Positions 44,937 through 54,065 of a stretch of DNA of 64,000 nt are shown here, in pieces. The translations under genes and the position numbers were made by a program. Location: the NCBI RefSeq assembly GCF_008704555.1, contig NZ_CP023702.1, forward strand, positions 4,998,001 through 5,062,000, in the 5' to 3' direction. The DNA comes from Streptomyces nitrosporeus. GTDB taxonomy: Bacteria; Actinomycetota; Actinomycetes; Streptomycetales; Streptomycetaceae. Positions within the stretch are counted from its first letter, which is position 1; every line of letters starts with the position of its first letter. Below the pieces are notes generated by a model. It made no database searches. It saw nothing but the letters and a program-made list of their open reading frames with translations, and was not told the DNA's origin.

Positions 44937-46418
44937 ATGCGCAAGACGCTCAGAGGGGTTCTCTCGCTCGCGGTGCTCATCGGCACGGTGAGTGCGACGG
45001 GAGCCTCGGCCGGTGCGGCCACCGCCGCACAGCCGGCCACCACGTGGAGCGGCTCGACCAGCAGCAGCGAGAGCGGCGCCGAGGACATCAAGGACCGCAT
45101 CCTGGCCATCCCGGGAATGAGCCTGATCGAGGAGAAGCCCTACCCCGGGTACCGCTTCTTCGTCCTGGAGTACACACAGCCCGTCGACCACAAGAAGCCG
45201 TCCAAGGGCACCTTCCAGCAGCGCATCACCCTGCTGCACAAGGATGTCAGCCGCCCCACCGTCTTCTTCACCAGTGGCTACAACGTCTCGGTCAACCCGA
45301 GCCGCAGTGAGCCGACGCAGATCGTCGACGGTAACCAGGTCTCCCTGGAGTACCGTTTCTTCACCCCGTCCCGCCCGGAGCCGGCCGACTGGTCGAAGCT
45401 GGACATCTGGCAGGCGGCCAGCGACCAGCACCGCGTGTACAAGGCGCTGAAGAAGATCTACTCCAAGAACTGGCTGAGCACCGGCGGTTCCAAGGGCGGG
45501 ATGACCGCCACCTACTTCGAGCGCTTCTACCCCGAGGACATGGACGGCGTCGTCGCCTATGTCGCGCCCAACGACGTGGTGAACGACGAGGACTCGGCGT
45601 ACGACCGGTTCTTCGCCCGCGTCGGCACGAAGGAGTGCCGCGACCGGCTGGGCGGGGTCCAGCGCGAGGCGCTCGTCCGCCGTGACGCGCTGGAGAAGAA
45701 GTACGCGGCCTACGCCGCCGAGAACAAGCTCACCTTCACCACCGTCGGCAACCTCGACAGGGCGTACGAGGCCGTGGTGATGGACTACGTCTGGGCGTTC
45801 TGGCAGTACAGCCTGCTGGCCGACTGCGAGGCCATCCCGGCCGACGCCCGCAAGGCCACCGACCAGGAGATCTGGGACTCCGTCGACGGCATCTCCGGCT
45901 TCTCGGCCTACGCCGACCAGGGGCTCGCGCAGTACACGCCGTACTACTACCAGGCGGGCACCCAGCTCGGTTCGCCCGACATCCGGCAGCCCTGGCTGGG
46001 CAACCTCAGCCGTTACGGCTACCAGCCGCCGCGCAACTTCGTGCCGCGCTCCATCCCGATGAAGTTCGACCGCTCCGCGATGCGGGACGTGGACCGCTGG
46101 GTCAGGAACAACGCCCGGCAGATGATGTACGTCTACGGCGAGAACGACCCGTGGGGCGCCGAACCGTTCCGCCTCGGCCGGGGTGCCAGGGACAGCTACG
46201 TCTACACCGTCCCCGGCGGCAACCACGGCTCCAAGGTCGCCGGACTCGTCGCCGGTGAGAAGGCGAAGGCCACCGCCGCCATCCTGCGGTGGGCGGGCGT
46301 CGCCCCGGCCGCCGTACAGGCCGACCCGGCCAAGGCCGAGCCGCTCGCGAAGTTCGACGCGCGCCTCGACAAGAGGGACGCGGAGCTGGAGCGGAACCAG
46401 GGCACCCTGCGCCCGTGA
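44937..46418 (+). CDS. Secreted S37-family tripeptidyl aminopeptidase
   Basis: 493 residues. A Sec signal peptide (about residues 1-30, ending ASAGAATAA) precedes the mature enzyme. Family S37 (PS-10) landmarks: PTVFFTSGYNVSVNPSRSEP, nucleophile serine in WLSTGGSKGGMTATYF, catalytic Asp in YGENDPWGAEPF and catalytic His in PGGNHGSK. These enzymes release tripeptides, often after proline, from peptides outside the mycelium, and feed secreted-protein turnover. GGGGAGGG fixes ATG 44937. Monocistronic, ending in a 20-bp perfect hairpin. Confidence 0.93.
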   Translation: MRKTLRGVLSLAVLIGTVSATGASAGAATAAQPATTWSGSTSSSESGAEDIKDRILAIPGMSLIEEKPYPGYRFFVLEYTQPVDHKKPSKGTFQQRITLLHKDVSRPTVFFTSGYNVSVNPSRSEPTQIVDGNQVSLEYRFFTPSRPEPADWSKLDIWQAASDQHRVYKALKKIYSKNWLSTGGSKGGMTATYFERFYPEDMDGVVAYVAPNDVVNDEDSAYDRFFARVGTKECRDRLGGVQREALVRRDALEKKYAAYAAENKLTFTTVGNLDRAYEAVVMDYVWAFWQYSLLADCEAIPADARKATDQEIWDSVDGISGFSAYADQGLAQYTPYYYQAGTQLGSPDIRQPWLGNLSRYGYQPPRNFVPRSIPMKFDRSAMRDVDRWVRNNARQMMYVYGENDPWGAEPFRLGRGARDSYVYTVPGGNHGSKVAGLVAGEKAKATAAILRWAGVAPAAVQADPAKAEPLAKFDARLDKRDAELERNQGTLRP

Positions 46419-46422
46419 GGCA

Positions 46423-46469
46423 CACCGCCCCCGGTCCGTCCGCGCTTCACGGACGGACCGGGGGCGGTG
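46423..46469. terminator. Bidirectional terminator, 20-bp perfect stem
   Basis: 46423-46442 pairs exactly with 46450-46469 across a 7-nt loop. It begins 4 nt after the S37 peptidase stop and lies 19 nt from the GH3 stop on the other strand. Confidence 0.85.
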
Positions 46470-46488
46470 CCGCCTTCCGGGAAGGACC

Positions 46489-48324
46489 TCAGTACGACAG
46501 GCCGTAACCCACCGGGTAGAGCGCCTGGGCCGGGGCGTCGGCGCGCTGCACCGGCACCGGCAGCCTGCCCCGGGGCTCGGCGCGGCCCGCGATCACCCGT
46601 ACCGCGGCCCGCAGTTCGACATCGGTCCAGGAGTACGCGGCCAGGCTCGCCCGGTACCCCGTACCGGCCAGGTGCGCGATGTCGTACGGGTTGCGGACGG
46701 CCAGGGTGATCACCGGGACCCCGGTCGCCGCCAGCGCGGTGACCAGGGCGCGCTGCGCACTCGTCGCGGTGACGTTGTACGTCCCCACCAGCACCGCGTC
46801 CTTGCCGGCGGCGGCGGCCACCGCCTCGGCGATCTTCGCCTGCGAGGGCGCCGTCCCGGTGGACAGGGCGCTCGCCGTGAACCCCAGCTCCGTGAAGGCC
46901 TCGGCGAGGGTCCTGGTCGGCGGGCCCGTCGTGCCCGACGGGGACGCGGGATCGGCGCCGACCACGAGGACGTTCCCGTGGGTGCGGCGGGAGAGGGGCA
47001 GCAGCCGGCCCTCGTTGGCGAGCAGGGTGGTCGTCCGCTCGGCGATGCGGTCGGCGGTGGCCAGATGTGCCGCGGTGCCGACGGTGCGGTCCACGCCCCG
47101 GCGGGTGACGTAGGGATCGCGGAAGAGGCCCAGCTTCGCCTTCAGCCGCAGGATGCGCAGAACCGATTCCTCGACGCGGGCCTCGCTGAGTTCACCGCTC
47201 TTCACCGCCTCCAGCACGGCGTTCCAGGCGACCCGCAGGTCCGGCGGGTTCAGCAGCTGGTCCACACCGGCCAGGAGCGCGAGCACCGGCACCCGTTCGT
47301 CGCCGTACTTGGTGCGGACCCCCTCCATGCCCAGCGAGTCGGTGACCACGACCCCGTCGTAGCCCAGCTCCTCGCGGAGGATGCCGGTGAGGATGGGGCG
47401 GGAGAGGGTGGCGGGGTCCTCGGAGGGATCGAGGGCGGGGACCACGATGTGCGCGGTCATGATCGAGTCGATGCCCGCGGCGATGGCCGCCCGGAAGGAC
47501 GGGGCGTCCAGTTCCTCCCACTCCTCGCGGGTGTGGTGGATGTAGGGCAGACCGGTGTGGCTGTCCGTACTGGTGTCCCCGTGGCCCGGGAAGTGCTTGG
47601 CCGCGGAGGCGATCCCGGCGCTCTGGTACCCCTTCACCTGGGCCGCCACCATCCCGGCCACGGCCTCGGGGTCCGAACCGAAGGACCGTACGCCGATGAC
47701 CGGGTTGGCCGGGTTGACGTTCACGTCGGCGACCGGGGCGTAGTTCTGGTTGATCCCGAGCGCGGCCAGCTCGGCCCCCGCCACCCGGCCCGCGGTACGC
47801 GCGTCGGAACGGGAACCGCCCGCGCCCAGGGCCATCGCCCCCGGCATCAGCGTCGCCGGCTCGCCGACGCGGCAGACGATGCCGTGCTCCTGGTCCGTGG
47901 AGACGATGAGCGGCAGCGGAGTGGGCCCGGCGAGCCCGGCGCGCTGGATGCCGTTGGACAGGTCCGCGATCTGGTGCGGGTCGCGGGTGTTGTGCGCCCA
48001 GGCGAAGTAGATGATCCCGCCGACGTGGTAGGTGGAGATCAGCTCGGCCGCCGTACGCACCCCGATCTCGGAGAGGTTGGCGTCGATGTCCGCCTGGTCG
48101 GGGGCGGTGGCGGAGTGCCCGTACACCCGCATCACGAAGAGCTGGCCGACCTTCTCCTCCAGGCTCATCCGGGAGATGAGCCGCTTGAGGCGGCTGTCCG
48201 TGGACACGCCGGACGTGCCGGAGGCCTGCGCCGCGCCACCGACGGCGACGGTGCCGGCCGCCGCCGCGACGGCGGTGGCCGCGGTGGCGGTGAGGAGGGT
48301 GCGTCTGGAGGTGCGGTAGTGCAC
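46489..48324 (-). CDS. Exported glycoside hydrolase family 3, beta-N-acetylglucosaminidase (NagZ) type
   Basis: 611 residues. A twin-arginine signal (TSRRTLLTATAATA) suggests Tat export. The catalytic domain has the NagZ hallmark AAKHFPGHGDTSTDSHTGLP, with the His/Asp acid-base dyad, and the nucleophile Asp in VVTDSLGMEGVR. The C-terminal domain (LVVGADPASPSGTTG to the end) is the usual GH3 second domain. It should remove GlcNAc from cell-wall or chitin oligomers outside the cell. From memory it corresponds to SCO2758 of S. coelicolor. A -35/-10 pair lies upstream. Confidence 0.92.
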   Translation of the reverse strand: MHYRTSRRTLLTATAATAVAAAAGTVAVGGAAQASGTSGVSTDSRLKRLISRMSLEEKVGQLFVMRVYGHSATAPDQADIDANLSEIGVRTAAELISTYHVGGIIYFAWAHNTRDPHQIADLSNGIQRAGLAGPTPLPLIVSTDQEHGIVCRVGEPATLMPGAMALGAGGSRSDARTAGRVAGAELAALGINQNYAPVADVNVNPANPVIGVRSFGSDPEAVAGMVAAQVKGYQSAGIASAAKHFPGHGDTSTDSHTGLPYIHHTREEWEELDAPSFRAAIAAGIDSIMTAHIVVPALDPSEDPATLSRPILTGILREELGYDGVVVTDSLGMEGVRTKYGDERVPVLALLAGVDQLLNPPDLRVAWNAVLEAVKSGELSEARVEESVLRILRLKAKLGLFRDPYVTRRGVDRTVGTAAHLATADRIAERTTTLLANEGRLLPLSRRTHGNVLVVGADPASPSGTTGPPTRTLAEAFTELGFTASALSTGTAPSQAKIAEAVAAAAGKDAVLVGTYNVTATSAQRALVTALAATGVPVITLAVRNPYDIAHLAGTGYRASLAAYSWTDVELRAAVRVIAGRAEPRGRLPVPVQRADAPAQALYPVGYGLSY

Positions 48325-48367
48325 GTGAGCCCCTTCCGGTGCTGAAAGAAACTTCCAAGAAGGTACG

Positions 48368-48394
48368 GATATACGGAAAGTAACTACCAGTCAA
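48368..48394 (-). promoter_or_regulatory. Probable promoter of the GH3 gene
   Basis: On the minus strand TTGACT (48389-48394) and TATATC (48368-48373) are 15 bp apart; TATCCG two bases further gives the ideal 17-bp spacing. The region is AT-rich for this genome and lies 44 nt from the GH3 start codon. Confidence 0.45.
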
Positions 48395-48584
48395 GAGGGT
48401 GATCCGATAAACGACTGGGGCGTGTTCCGAAAGTCCCGCCTGTCCGGCGATGCCCGGCGCACCACGCTCCCGCACGCCGCCACGCGGGCACTCGTCCTCC
48501 CGGCCGCACCGCCCGGCCGTGCGCCGGAACGGGTGAATCCCGCCCGCCCGGGAATAGCGGGCGCGGGACGCTGTTGGCCCGGTC

Positions 48585-49475
48585 ATGACTTCTCAGAAGC
48601 ACGAGACATTCGGACGGGTCGGTATCTGGAGCAGTGCCCTGCACATGTCGCGGACGGACGACGCGGGAGGGAAGGCGATCGCCGAGGCGGCCAGGGAGCT
48701 GGAGGAGCTGGGTTTCGGCACGATCTGGCTCGGCGGCAGCCCCTCGCCCGAGGACGCCGCGGCCCTCGTCGAAGCCACCCGCACCGCCACCGTCGCCACC
48801 GGCATCCTGAGCATCTGGGACCACACGGCCGAGGCGGTCGCGGCACGGATCGCGGCGATCGACGCGGACGCGCGCGGGCGGTTCGTCCTCGGCCTGGGTG
48901 TCAGCCACGGCCCGATGGTGCCGCAGTACTCCAAGCCGTACAGCGCGATGGTCGCCTACCTCGACGCCCTCGACGCCGCCGCCCCGCCGGTGGAACCCGG
49001 ACGCCGGGTCCTCGCCGCGCTCGGCCCGAAGATGCTGGAGCTGGCGGCCGGCCGGGCGCTCGGCGCCCACCCCTACCTCGTCACCACCGAGCACACCGCC
49101 GAGGCCCGTGAGGCGCTCGGCTCCGACGCGCTGCTCGCCCCGGAGCTGACGGTGGTGCTCGACACCGACCCCGACCGGGCCCGCACCACCGCGCGGAACA
49201 TGCTGGGGATGTACCTCCAGCTGCCCAACTACACCGACAACCTGTTGCGGCTGGGGTTCGCGGAGAGCGACTTCGACGGCGGCGGCAGCGTCCGCCTCCT
49301 CGACGCCCTCTTCGCCCTGGGCGACGCCGAGCGGGTGAAGGACAGGACCCGGGCGTACCTCGACGCCGGGGCCGACCACGTCGCGCTCCAGGTCCTCACC
49401 GCCGCCGAGGGCGGTGGCGGGCTGCCGCTCGCCGAATGGCGCGAACTGGCCGCGGTGTTCGGCGACGAACTGTAG
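48585..49475 (+). CDS. F420-dependent LLM-class oxidoreductase (TIGR03620-like)
   Basis: 296 residues, a single TIM-barrel luciferase-like monooxygenase domain. FGRVGIWSSALHMSRTDD at the start, then LEELGFGTIWLGGSPSPED, TVATGILSIWDHT and FVLGLGVSHGP follow the actinobacterial F420-dependent subgroup. It probably uses reduced F420 or FMN with an unknown substrate. It stands alone between two divergent genes. ATG 48585 gives the expected N-terminus. Confidence 0.88.
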   Translation: MTSQKHETFGRVGIWSSALHMSRTDDAGGKAIAEAARELEELGFGTIWLGGSPSPEDAAALVEATRTATVATGILSIWDHTAEAVAARIAAIDADARGRFVLGLGVSHGPMVPQYSKPYSAMVAYLDALDAAAPPVEPGRRVLAALGPKMLELAAGRALGAHPYLVTTEHTAEAREALGSDALLAPELTVVLDTDPDRARTTARNMLGMYLQLPNYTDNLLRLGFAESDFDGGGSVRLLDALFALGDAERVKDRTRAYLDAGADHVALQVLTAAEGGGGLPLAEWRELAAVFGDEL

Positions 49476-49550
49476 GAGCGGGTCAGGGTCCGCTGTCGGT
49501 CAGGTCCGCTGCCGGGCCGGGTGCCACCCGGGTCCGGCAGCGGAACCGGC

Positions 49551-50459
49551 TCAGCTCAGCCCGGCCTCCGCGCCCCGCTCCCGCAACGCCTCCACCGCCG
49601 CGGTGATCGCGGGCCGGCGCGCGGCGCGGGCGCGCCAGAGCGCGTACAGCCGCCGTACCGGCACGGGGTCGAGCCGCACCGCCACCACCCCCGGCGGCAG
49701 CGGCCCACGGCCCAGCCGGGGGACCATCGCCACCCCGAGCCCGGCCTCGACCAGGGCGAGCTGGGTGTGGTTCTCCTCGGCCTGATGCCGGATGTCGGGC
49801 TCGCACCCGGCCGCCCGCAGCGTGCGTACGAGCCAGTCGTGGCAGACCGTGCCGGGCGGCTGGCACACCCAGCGCTCCTGGGCGAGGTCCTCTCTGCGTA
49901 CCGCCCGGCGGCCGGCGAAGGGGTGCCCCGCCGGGACCAGGAGATCGCACTGGTCGTCCCCGATCACCGCCTGCGCCACCCCCTGCGGAGCGGGCAGCGG
50001 GGCGATGTCCCAGTCGTGCGCGACGGCCAGGTCGATGACGCCCTTCGCCACCAGGTCCACCGAGAGGTGCGGGTCGACCTCCGTCAGCCGGACGTCCAGC
50101 GCGGGGTGGGCCCGCTCCAGACCGGCCAGCACCCCGGGCAGCAGCCCGCGCGCCGCCGACGCGAACGCGCCGATCGACAGCCGCCCGGTCGGCAGGCCCC
50201 GGCGCTCCTCCAGCGTGGTCTCCGCCTGTTCCACGATCGCCAGCAACCGCTGGGCGGTGGAAGCCAGGTGCAGGGCCTCCTCGGTGAGCGCCACCCCGCG
50301 CCCGCGGCGCTCCAGCAGCGTCGTACGGGTCTCCCGCTCCAGCTTGGTGATCTGCTGGGAGACCGCCGAGGCGGTGTAGCCCAGCGCCGAGGCGGCACCC
50401 GCCACCGAGCCGTGGACGGACACGGCATGCAGGGCGCGCAGCCGGGAAAGGTCGAGCAC
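49551..50459 (-). CDS. LysR-family regulator
   Basis: 302 residues from GTG 50459, with GGGAGG 8 nt upstream. N-terminal winged HTH: LRALHAVSVHGSVAGAASAL, YTASAVSQQITKLERET. The effector-binding domain follows from GRLSIGAFASAARGLLPG. It is divergent from an EamA exporter gene, so it most likely activates that gene in response to an exported metabolite. The in-frame extension upstream of GTG is Pro/Arg-rich and disfavoured. Confidence 0.92.
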   Translation of the reverse strand: MLDLSRLRALHAVSVHGSVAGAASALGYTASAVSQQITKLERETRTTLLERRGRGVALTEEALHLASTAQRLLAIVEQAETTLEERRGLPTGRLSIGAFASAARGLLPGVLAGLERAHPALDVRLTEVDPHLSVDLVAKGVIDLAVAHDWDIAPLPAPQGVAQAVIGDDQCDLLVPAGHPFAGRRAVRREDLAQERWVCQPPGTVCHDWLVRTLRAAGCEPDIRHQAEENHTQLALVEAGLGVAMVPRLGRGPLPPGVVAVRLDPVPVRRLYALWRARAARRPAITAAVEALRERGAEAGLS

Positions 50460-50512
50460 CGGAACCTCCCGGAGGGGCGGGCGAGGCGGAACGGACAGCA
50501 GCACTTAATCCA

Positions 50513-50545
50513 ACCATGTAGAAATCCGCGCTGGTGCTACATGGT
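50513..50545. promoter_or_regulatory. LysR operator in the LysR-EamA intergenic region
   Basis: Perfect 9-bp arms ACCATGTAG (50513-50521) and CTACATGGT (50537-50545) with a 15-nt spacer, in the 108-nt divergent spacer. Size and position fit a LysR recognition/activation site. Confidence 0.65.
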
Positions 50546-50567
50546 CTCTGCACCTGATCCTCGGTGC

Positions 50568-51533
50568 ATGCGTCCCCTCCACATCGCCCTGGCCGTGCTC
50601 GTCACCGCCGTCTGGGGTGTGAACTTCGTCGTCATCGAGCTCGGTCTCGACCACTTCCCGCCCCTGCTCTTCTCCGCGCTGCGCTTCCTCGTCGCCGCCC
50701 TGCCCGCCGTGTTCTTCGTCGGCCGCCCCAAGGTCGCCTGGAAGTGGATCGTCGGTGTGGGCCTCGCCCTGGGGGTGGCCAAGTTCGGGCTGCTGTTCAT
50801 CGGGATGGACCGGGGGATGCCCGCCGGGCTCTCCTCCCTCGTCCTCCAGGTCCAGGCGGTCTTCACCGCGCTCTTCGCGGCACTGGTCCTGTCCGAACGC
50901 CCGGGGAGGACCAGGGTCCTGGGGATGTGCGTGGCGCTCGCCGGCATCGGGCTGGCCGCCGTGGACGAGGGCGCGAGCGGGCCCGTGCTCGCCTTCGTCC
51001 TGGTCGTCGCGGCGGCGGCCTGCTGGGGCGTCTCCAACATCCTCACCCGCAGGGCCGCCCCGCCCGACTCCCTCAACTTCATGGTGTGGGTCTCGACCGT
51101 CCCCGTACTGCCGCTGCTCGGCCTGTCCCTGCTGTTCGAGGGCTGGGACCGCGACACGGAGGCGCTCGCCTCGCTGGACCCGGGCGGCGCGGGCGCCCTC
51201 CTCTACGTCGCCTGGGTCGCCACCGTCTTCGGTTTCGGGGCCTGGGGCTTCCTGCTCCGCCACCATCCGGCGTCCTCGGTGGCGCCGTTCAGCCTGCTCG
51301 TACCGGTCTTCGGGATGTCCTCGGCCGCCCTGTTCCTCGGCGAGACGGTCAGCCCGCTGCGCTGGTGCGCGGCCGGCCTCCTGGTCGGCGGGGTGGCCCT
51401 GACCTCACTGGCCCGCCCCCGGCCGGCGGCCGTACCAAGGCCCGGGTCCGTACCGGGGTCCGGGTCCGTGCCGGGGCCGGGGCCGGGGCAGGAGCGGGTG
51501 CCGGAACCGCGGCCGGAGACGGTGAAGGGCTGA
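50568..51533 (+). CDS. EamA/DMT-family metabolite exporter
   Basis: 321 residues, ten membrane helices in two EamA repeats. The first starts LAVLVTAVWGVNFVVIELGL and the second about AFVLVVAAAACWGVSNIL; each ends in the typical Gly/Pro pattern (VLSERPGR; LFLGETVSPLRW). The last about 40 residues are a Pro/Gly/Val repeat tail (GSVPGSGSVPGPGPG). It should export an amino acid or small metabolite. It is paired with the divergent LysR gene across a dyad. Confidence 0.93.
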   Translation: MRPLHIALAVLVTAVWGVNFVVIELGLDHFPPLLFSALRFLVAALPAVFFVGRPKVAWKWIVGVGLALGVAKFGLLFIGMDRGMPAGLSSLVLQVQAVFTALFAALVLSERPGRTRVLGMCVALAGIGLAAVDEGASGPVLAFVLVVAAAACWGVSNILTRRAAPPDSLNFMVWVSTVPVLPLLGLSLLFEGWDRDTEALASLDPGGAGALLYVAWVATVFGFGAWGFLLRHHPASSVAPFSLLVPVFGMSSAALFLGETVSPLRWCAAGLLVGGVALTSLARPRPAAVPRPGSVPGSGSVPGPGPGQERVPEPRPETVKG

Positions 51534-51615
51534 GCCGCTCCCCGGGTGCCGGACTGTCCCCCGGGCGTGCGGGGCCGCCTCCGGGGTGCGCGGGGCCGTC
51601 CCCCGGGCTGCGGGG

Positions 51616-52404
51616 CTACTCCTTGGGGGCGCCGAGGCGCAGCAGGTGTTCCCGCCCCGCGGACAGCATCCGCGGCAGCTCCGCCGCGTCCGGGTACCAC
51701 CGCTTCTCGTACTCCCAGCAGACCCAGTCACCCGGGTCCAGCAGGTCCAGGCAGGTCTTCAGCGGCAGCACCCCGGCGCCCAGGGCCAGCGGGGTGGTGT
51801 CCTCGGGCGACGCGATGTCCTTGACCTGGACGTATCCCAGGTGCGGGGCCAGCACCGCGTGGGAGGCCACCGGTTCCTCACCGGCCAGCCAGGTGTGCAT
51901 CACATCCCAGACCGCCCCGATCTGCCGGTGTCCGACCGTCCCCGCCACCCGGGCCACGTCGGCTCCCGCGGGGTGCGAGTCATGGGTCTCCAGGAGGATG
52001 CGTACGCCCTGGTCGGCGGCGTGCGGTGCGGCGGCTCCCAGCCGCCGGGCGGCGATCGGGCCGGCCTCGGCCGGGTCCTGGTCGCCGCCGCCGGGGAACA
52101 CCCGGACATAGGGCGCGCCCAGGTCGTGGGCCAGGTCCACCAGCCCCGCCAGTGCGGCCAGTACGGGTCCGTCCTCACCCGGGGCGGCCACGCGCGTGTA
52201 TCCGGCGACGGCCAGGATCTCCACCCCGGCCCGCCCGAACTCCTCGGCCACCGAAGCCCGTTCGACCGGTCCGAGACCGGGGTGGACCGGTTCCTCGGGG
52301 TGGGCGCGCAGCTCCACCCCCTGGTATCCGTGTGCGGCGGCCAGCCGTGCCACCTCGGTCACCGGCACACCCGGCACTCCGAGGGTCGAGAAAGCGAGCT
52401 TCAC
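51616..52404 (-). CDS. Sugar phosphate isomerase/epimerase (xylose isomerase-like TIM barrel)
   Basis: 262 residues from GTG 52404 with GGAAGGACGG upstream. KLAFSTLGVPGVPVTEVARL, GVELRAHPEEP, RILLETHDSH (metal Glu/His) and GAVWDVMHTWLAGE fit the AP-endonuclease-2 type TIM-barrel fold, with C-terminal DWVCWEYEKRW. It probably isomerises or epimerises a small sugar or cyclitol; the specific reaction is unknown. It stands alone, with tandem octamers in its upstream spacer. Confidence 0.85.
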   Translation of the reverse strand: MKLAFSTLGVPGVPVTEVARLAAAHGYQGVELRAHPEEPVHPGLGPVERASVAEEFGRAGVEILAVAGYTRVAAPGEDGPVLAALAGLVDLAHDLGAPYVRVFPGGGDQDPAEAGPIAARRLGAAAPHAADQGVRILLETHDSHPAGADVARVAGTVGHRQIGAVWDVMHTWLAGEEPVASHAVLAPHLGYVQVKDIASPEDTTPLALGAGVLPLKTCLDLLDPGDWVCWEYEKRWYPDAAELPRMLSAGREHLLRLGAPKE

Positions 52405-52544
52405 GGTCCGTCCTTCCGTCGGTGCCTTCGACGCGGCCGGGACGTGCCCGGCGTTCCCGTACCGGCCGTCACCTGGGGGAACGGCCGGTCCCGGGCTCCT
52501 GCCCACCGGACCGGCCGCCAATCCCGTACGCCCGTCAGCGTACG

Positions 52545-52576
52545 GCCCGTCAGCCCGTCAGCCCGTCAGCCCGTAA
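52545..52576. repeat. Four tandem octamers
   Basis: GCCCGTCA repeated three times plus GCCCGTAA, immediately upstream of the GAF gene's 3' end in the spacer between genes. Same class of short slippage repeats as at 6774. Confidence 0.6.
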
Positions 52577-52600
52577 CCCGACAGCCGTCGGCCCAGGCCG

Positions 52601-53194
52601 TCAGCCCGTGCCCCGCAGCAGCCGCTCCAGGCTTCCGAGCAGTTGCAGCGCGTCCTCGCGGCGCTCGTCGTCCAGGGGGCCGGCGGCCGGGGCGCCCGGG
52701 AAGGCGGGCGGCCGGGAGACCACCCGCAGGGCGGCCGCCGCCTGCCGGGCGAACATCGCCAGCAGATCCAGCTCGCCCAGCTGCGACCGTGCCTGGGGCG
52801 AGGGGTCCAGCACCTCCAGCACCCCCAGCACCCGGGAGTCGCTGATCAGCGGGGCCGCCATCAACGCGTCCGGTACGTAGCGGGTGGACTCCGCCAGTGA
52901 GCGGTCGAAGGCGGTGTCGTGGCTGAGGTCGTCGACGACCATCGGCTCGCCCGAGGTCGCCACCCAGCCGGCGATACCGCGCCCCGCGGGGAACCGGCGG
53001 CCCACCAGGAACTCCTCGCCCTCGCCGGAGACCGCCTGGAAGACCAGCTCGCCCGCCTCCTCGTCGAGCAGGCAGACCGAACTCGCCGCCGCCCCGAAGA
53101 TCGCACGGGCCACGTCGACGACCGACTGGAGCAGTTCGCGCCGGGCGACGTCGGCCGGGGCGAGAGCGAGGGTGACGTCAGTTCTCGGAGTCAT
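52601..53194 (-). CDS. GAF-domain protein
   Basis: 197 residues. One GAF domain covers nearly all: VCLLDEEAGELVFQAVSGEG, FPAGRGIAGWVATSGEPMVV and the VLEVLDPSPQARSQLGELD end. It lacks a kinase or output domain, so it is a stand-alone ligand sensor or a partner of the neighbouring cyclase/ATPase. It overlaps the S8 peptidase gene by 17 bp and thus belongs to a three-gene unit. Confidence 0.87.
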   Translation of the reverse strand: MTPRTDVTLALAPADVARRELLQSVVDVARAIFGAAASSVCLLDEEAGELVFQAVSGEGEEFLVGRRFPAGRGIAGWVATSGEPMVVDDLSHDTAFDRSLAESTRYVPDALMAAPLISDSRVLGVLEVLDPSPQARSQLGELDLLAMFARQAAAALRVVSRPPAFPGAPAAGPLDDERREDALQLLGSLERLLRGTG

Positions 53195-54062
53195 CACGGA
53201 TATCTCCTGCCGCTGGGGAGGGACGCGGACCGGCGTGCACATTGGCCGCGGAGAGATAGAGGGCGTTCTTGAGCTGGAAGGCCGTCATCCTGGGGTGCCC
53301 GGACAGCACCCGGGCGCAGAGCCCGGCGACGTACGGGGTGGCGAAGCTGTTCCCGGTCGTGCGGATCGTCCTGCCGCCCAGCCAGGGCACCGACACGTTC
53401 TGCCCCGGCCCGAAGAACTCCACCGGGGGGTCCGGGTTGTACAGGTGCAGTTCGGGGTCGTCCTCCTGGTGGCTGCCCACCGAGATCACCGAGGCGAACC
53501 GCCAGGGGAAGCTCTCCACCGGGGTGTTGTGCGCCGACGCCACGAGCACCGTACGGCCGAAGTAGGCGCGGTCGGCGAGGCTGTGCAGCTCCTCGGCGAA
53601 CCGGGTCCTGGTGGTCGACAGACTGAGGTTCACCACGTCGAAGCGCTGCTCCACGGCCCACCGCAGCCCCGCCATCAGCACGTCGCCCGTCCCGGAGAAA
53701 CGCTCCCCGAGGACCCGGACACTGTGGATCTCGCAGTCCGGCGCGGTACGGCGGATGATGCCCGCGCACGCGGTGCCGTGCCCGCAGGTGTCCCCGGTGG
53801 TGGTCGGCTCGACCGTGATCGTGCCGCTGGTCCCGTCCTTGACCACCACCCAGGAGCCGGCCACCTCGCCGACCAGCGGATGGTCGCGTTCCACCCCCGA
53901 ATCCACCACACACACCCGCACACCGCGCCCCCGGGCGTGCGGCGCGGGACGGCCGCCCGCCGGTCCCGGGTCCGCGGGCACCGGCACGTCGTCCGGTCCC
54001 CGGCCCCGCAGACTCCAGGTCAGGCCCTGCCCCGGCGCCGTACCCGTCACGGTTCCGCCCAT
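53178..54062 (-). CDS. Cytosolic S8-family (subtilisin-like) serine peptidase
   Basis: 294 residues. The triad is complete: Asp in VCVVDSGVERDH, His in TCGHGTACAGI and Ser in GNSFATPYVAG; oxyanion Asn is in SAHNTPVES. No signal peptide, propeptide or membrane helix is seen, so the enzyme should act inside the cell. Its start lies 3 nt from the cyclase stop and its end overlaps the GAF gene. The nearby RiPP genes make leader-peptide removal one possible job, but regulated cleavage within the signalling unit is equally possible. Confidence 0.9.
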   Translation of the reverse strand: MGGTVTGTAPGQGLTWSLRGRGPDDVPVPADPGPAGGRPAPHARGRGVRVCVVDSGVERDHPLVGEVAGSWVVVKDGTSGTITVEPTTTGDTCGHGTACAGIIRRTAPDCEIHSVRVLGERFSGTGDVLMAGLRWAVEQRFDVVNLSLSTTRTRFAEELHSLADRAYFGRTVLVASAHNTPVESFPWRFASVISVGSHQEDDPELHLYNPDPPVEFFGPGQNVSVPWLGGRTIRTTGNSFATPYVAGLCARVLSGHPRMTAFQLKNALYLSAANVHAGPRPSPAAGDIRDDSEN

Positions 54063-54065
54063 CGG

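Noticed and set aside
48376-48394. Possible DasR (dre) site before the GH3 gene
   Set aside because: Only one ACTGGT half-site is present; the second half does not match, so control by DasR is not claimed.
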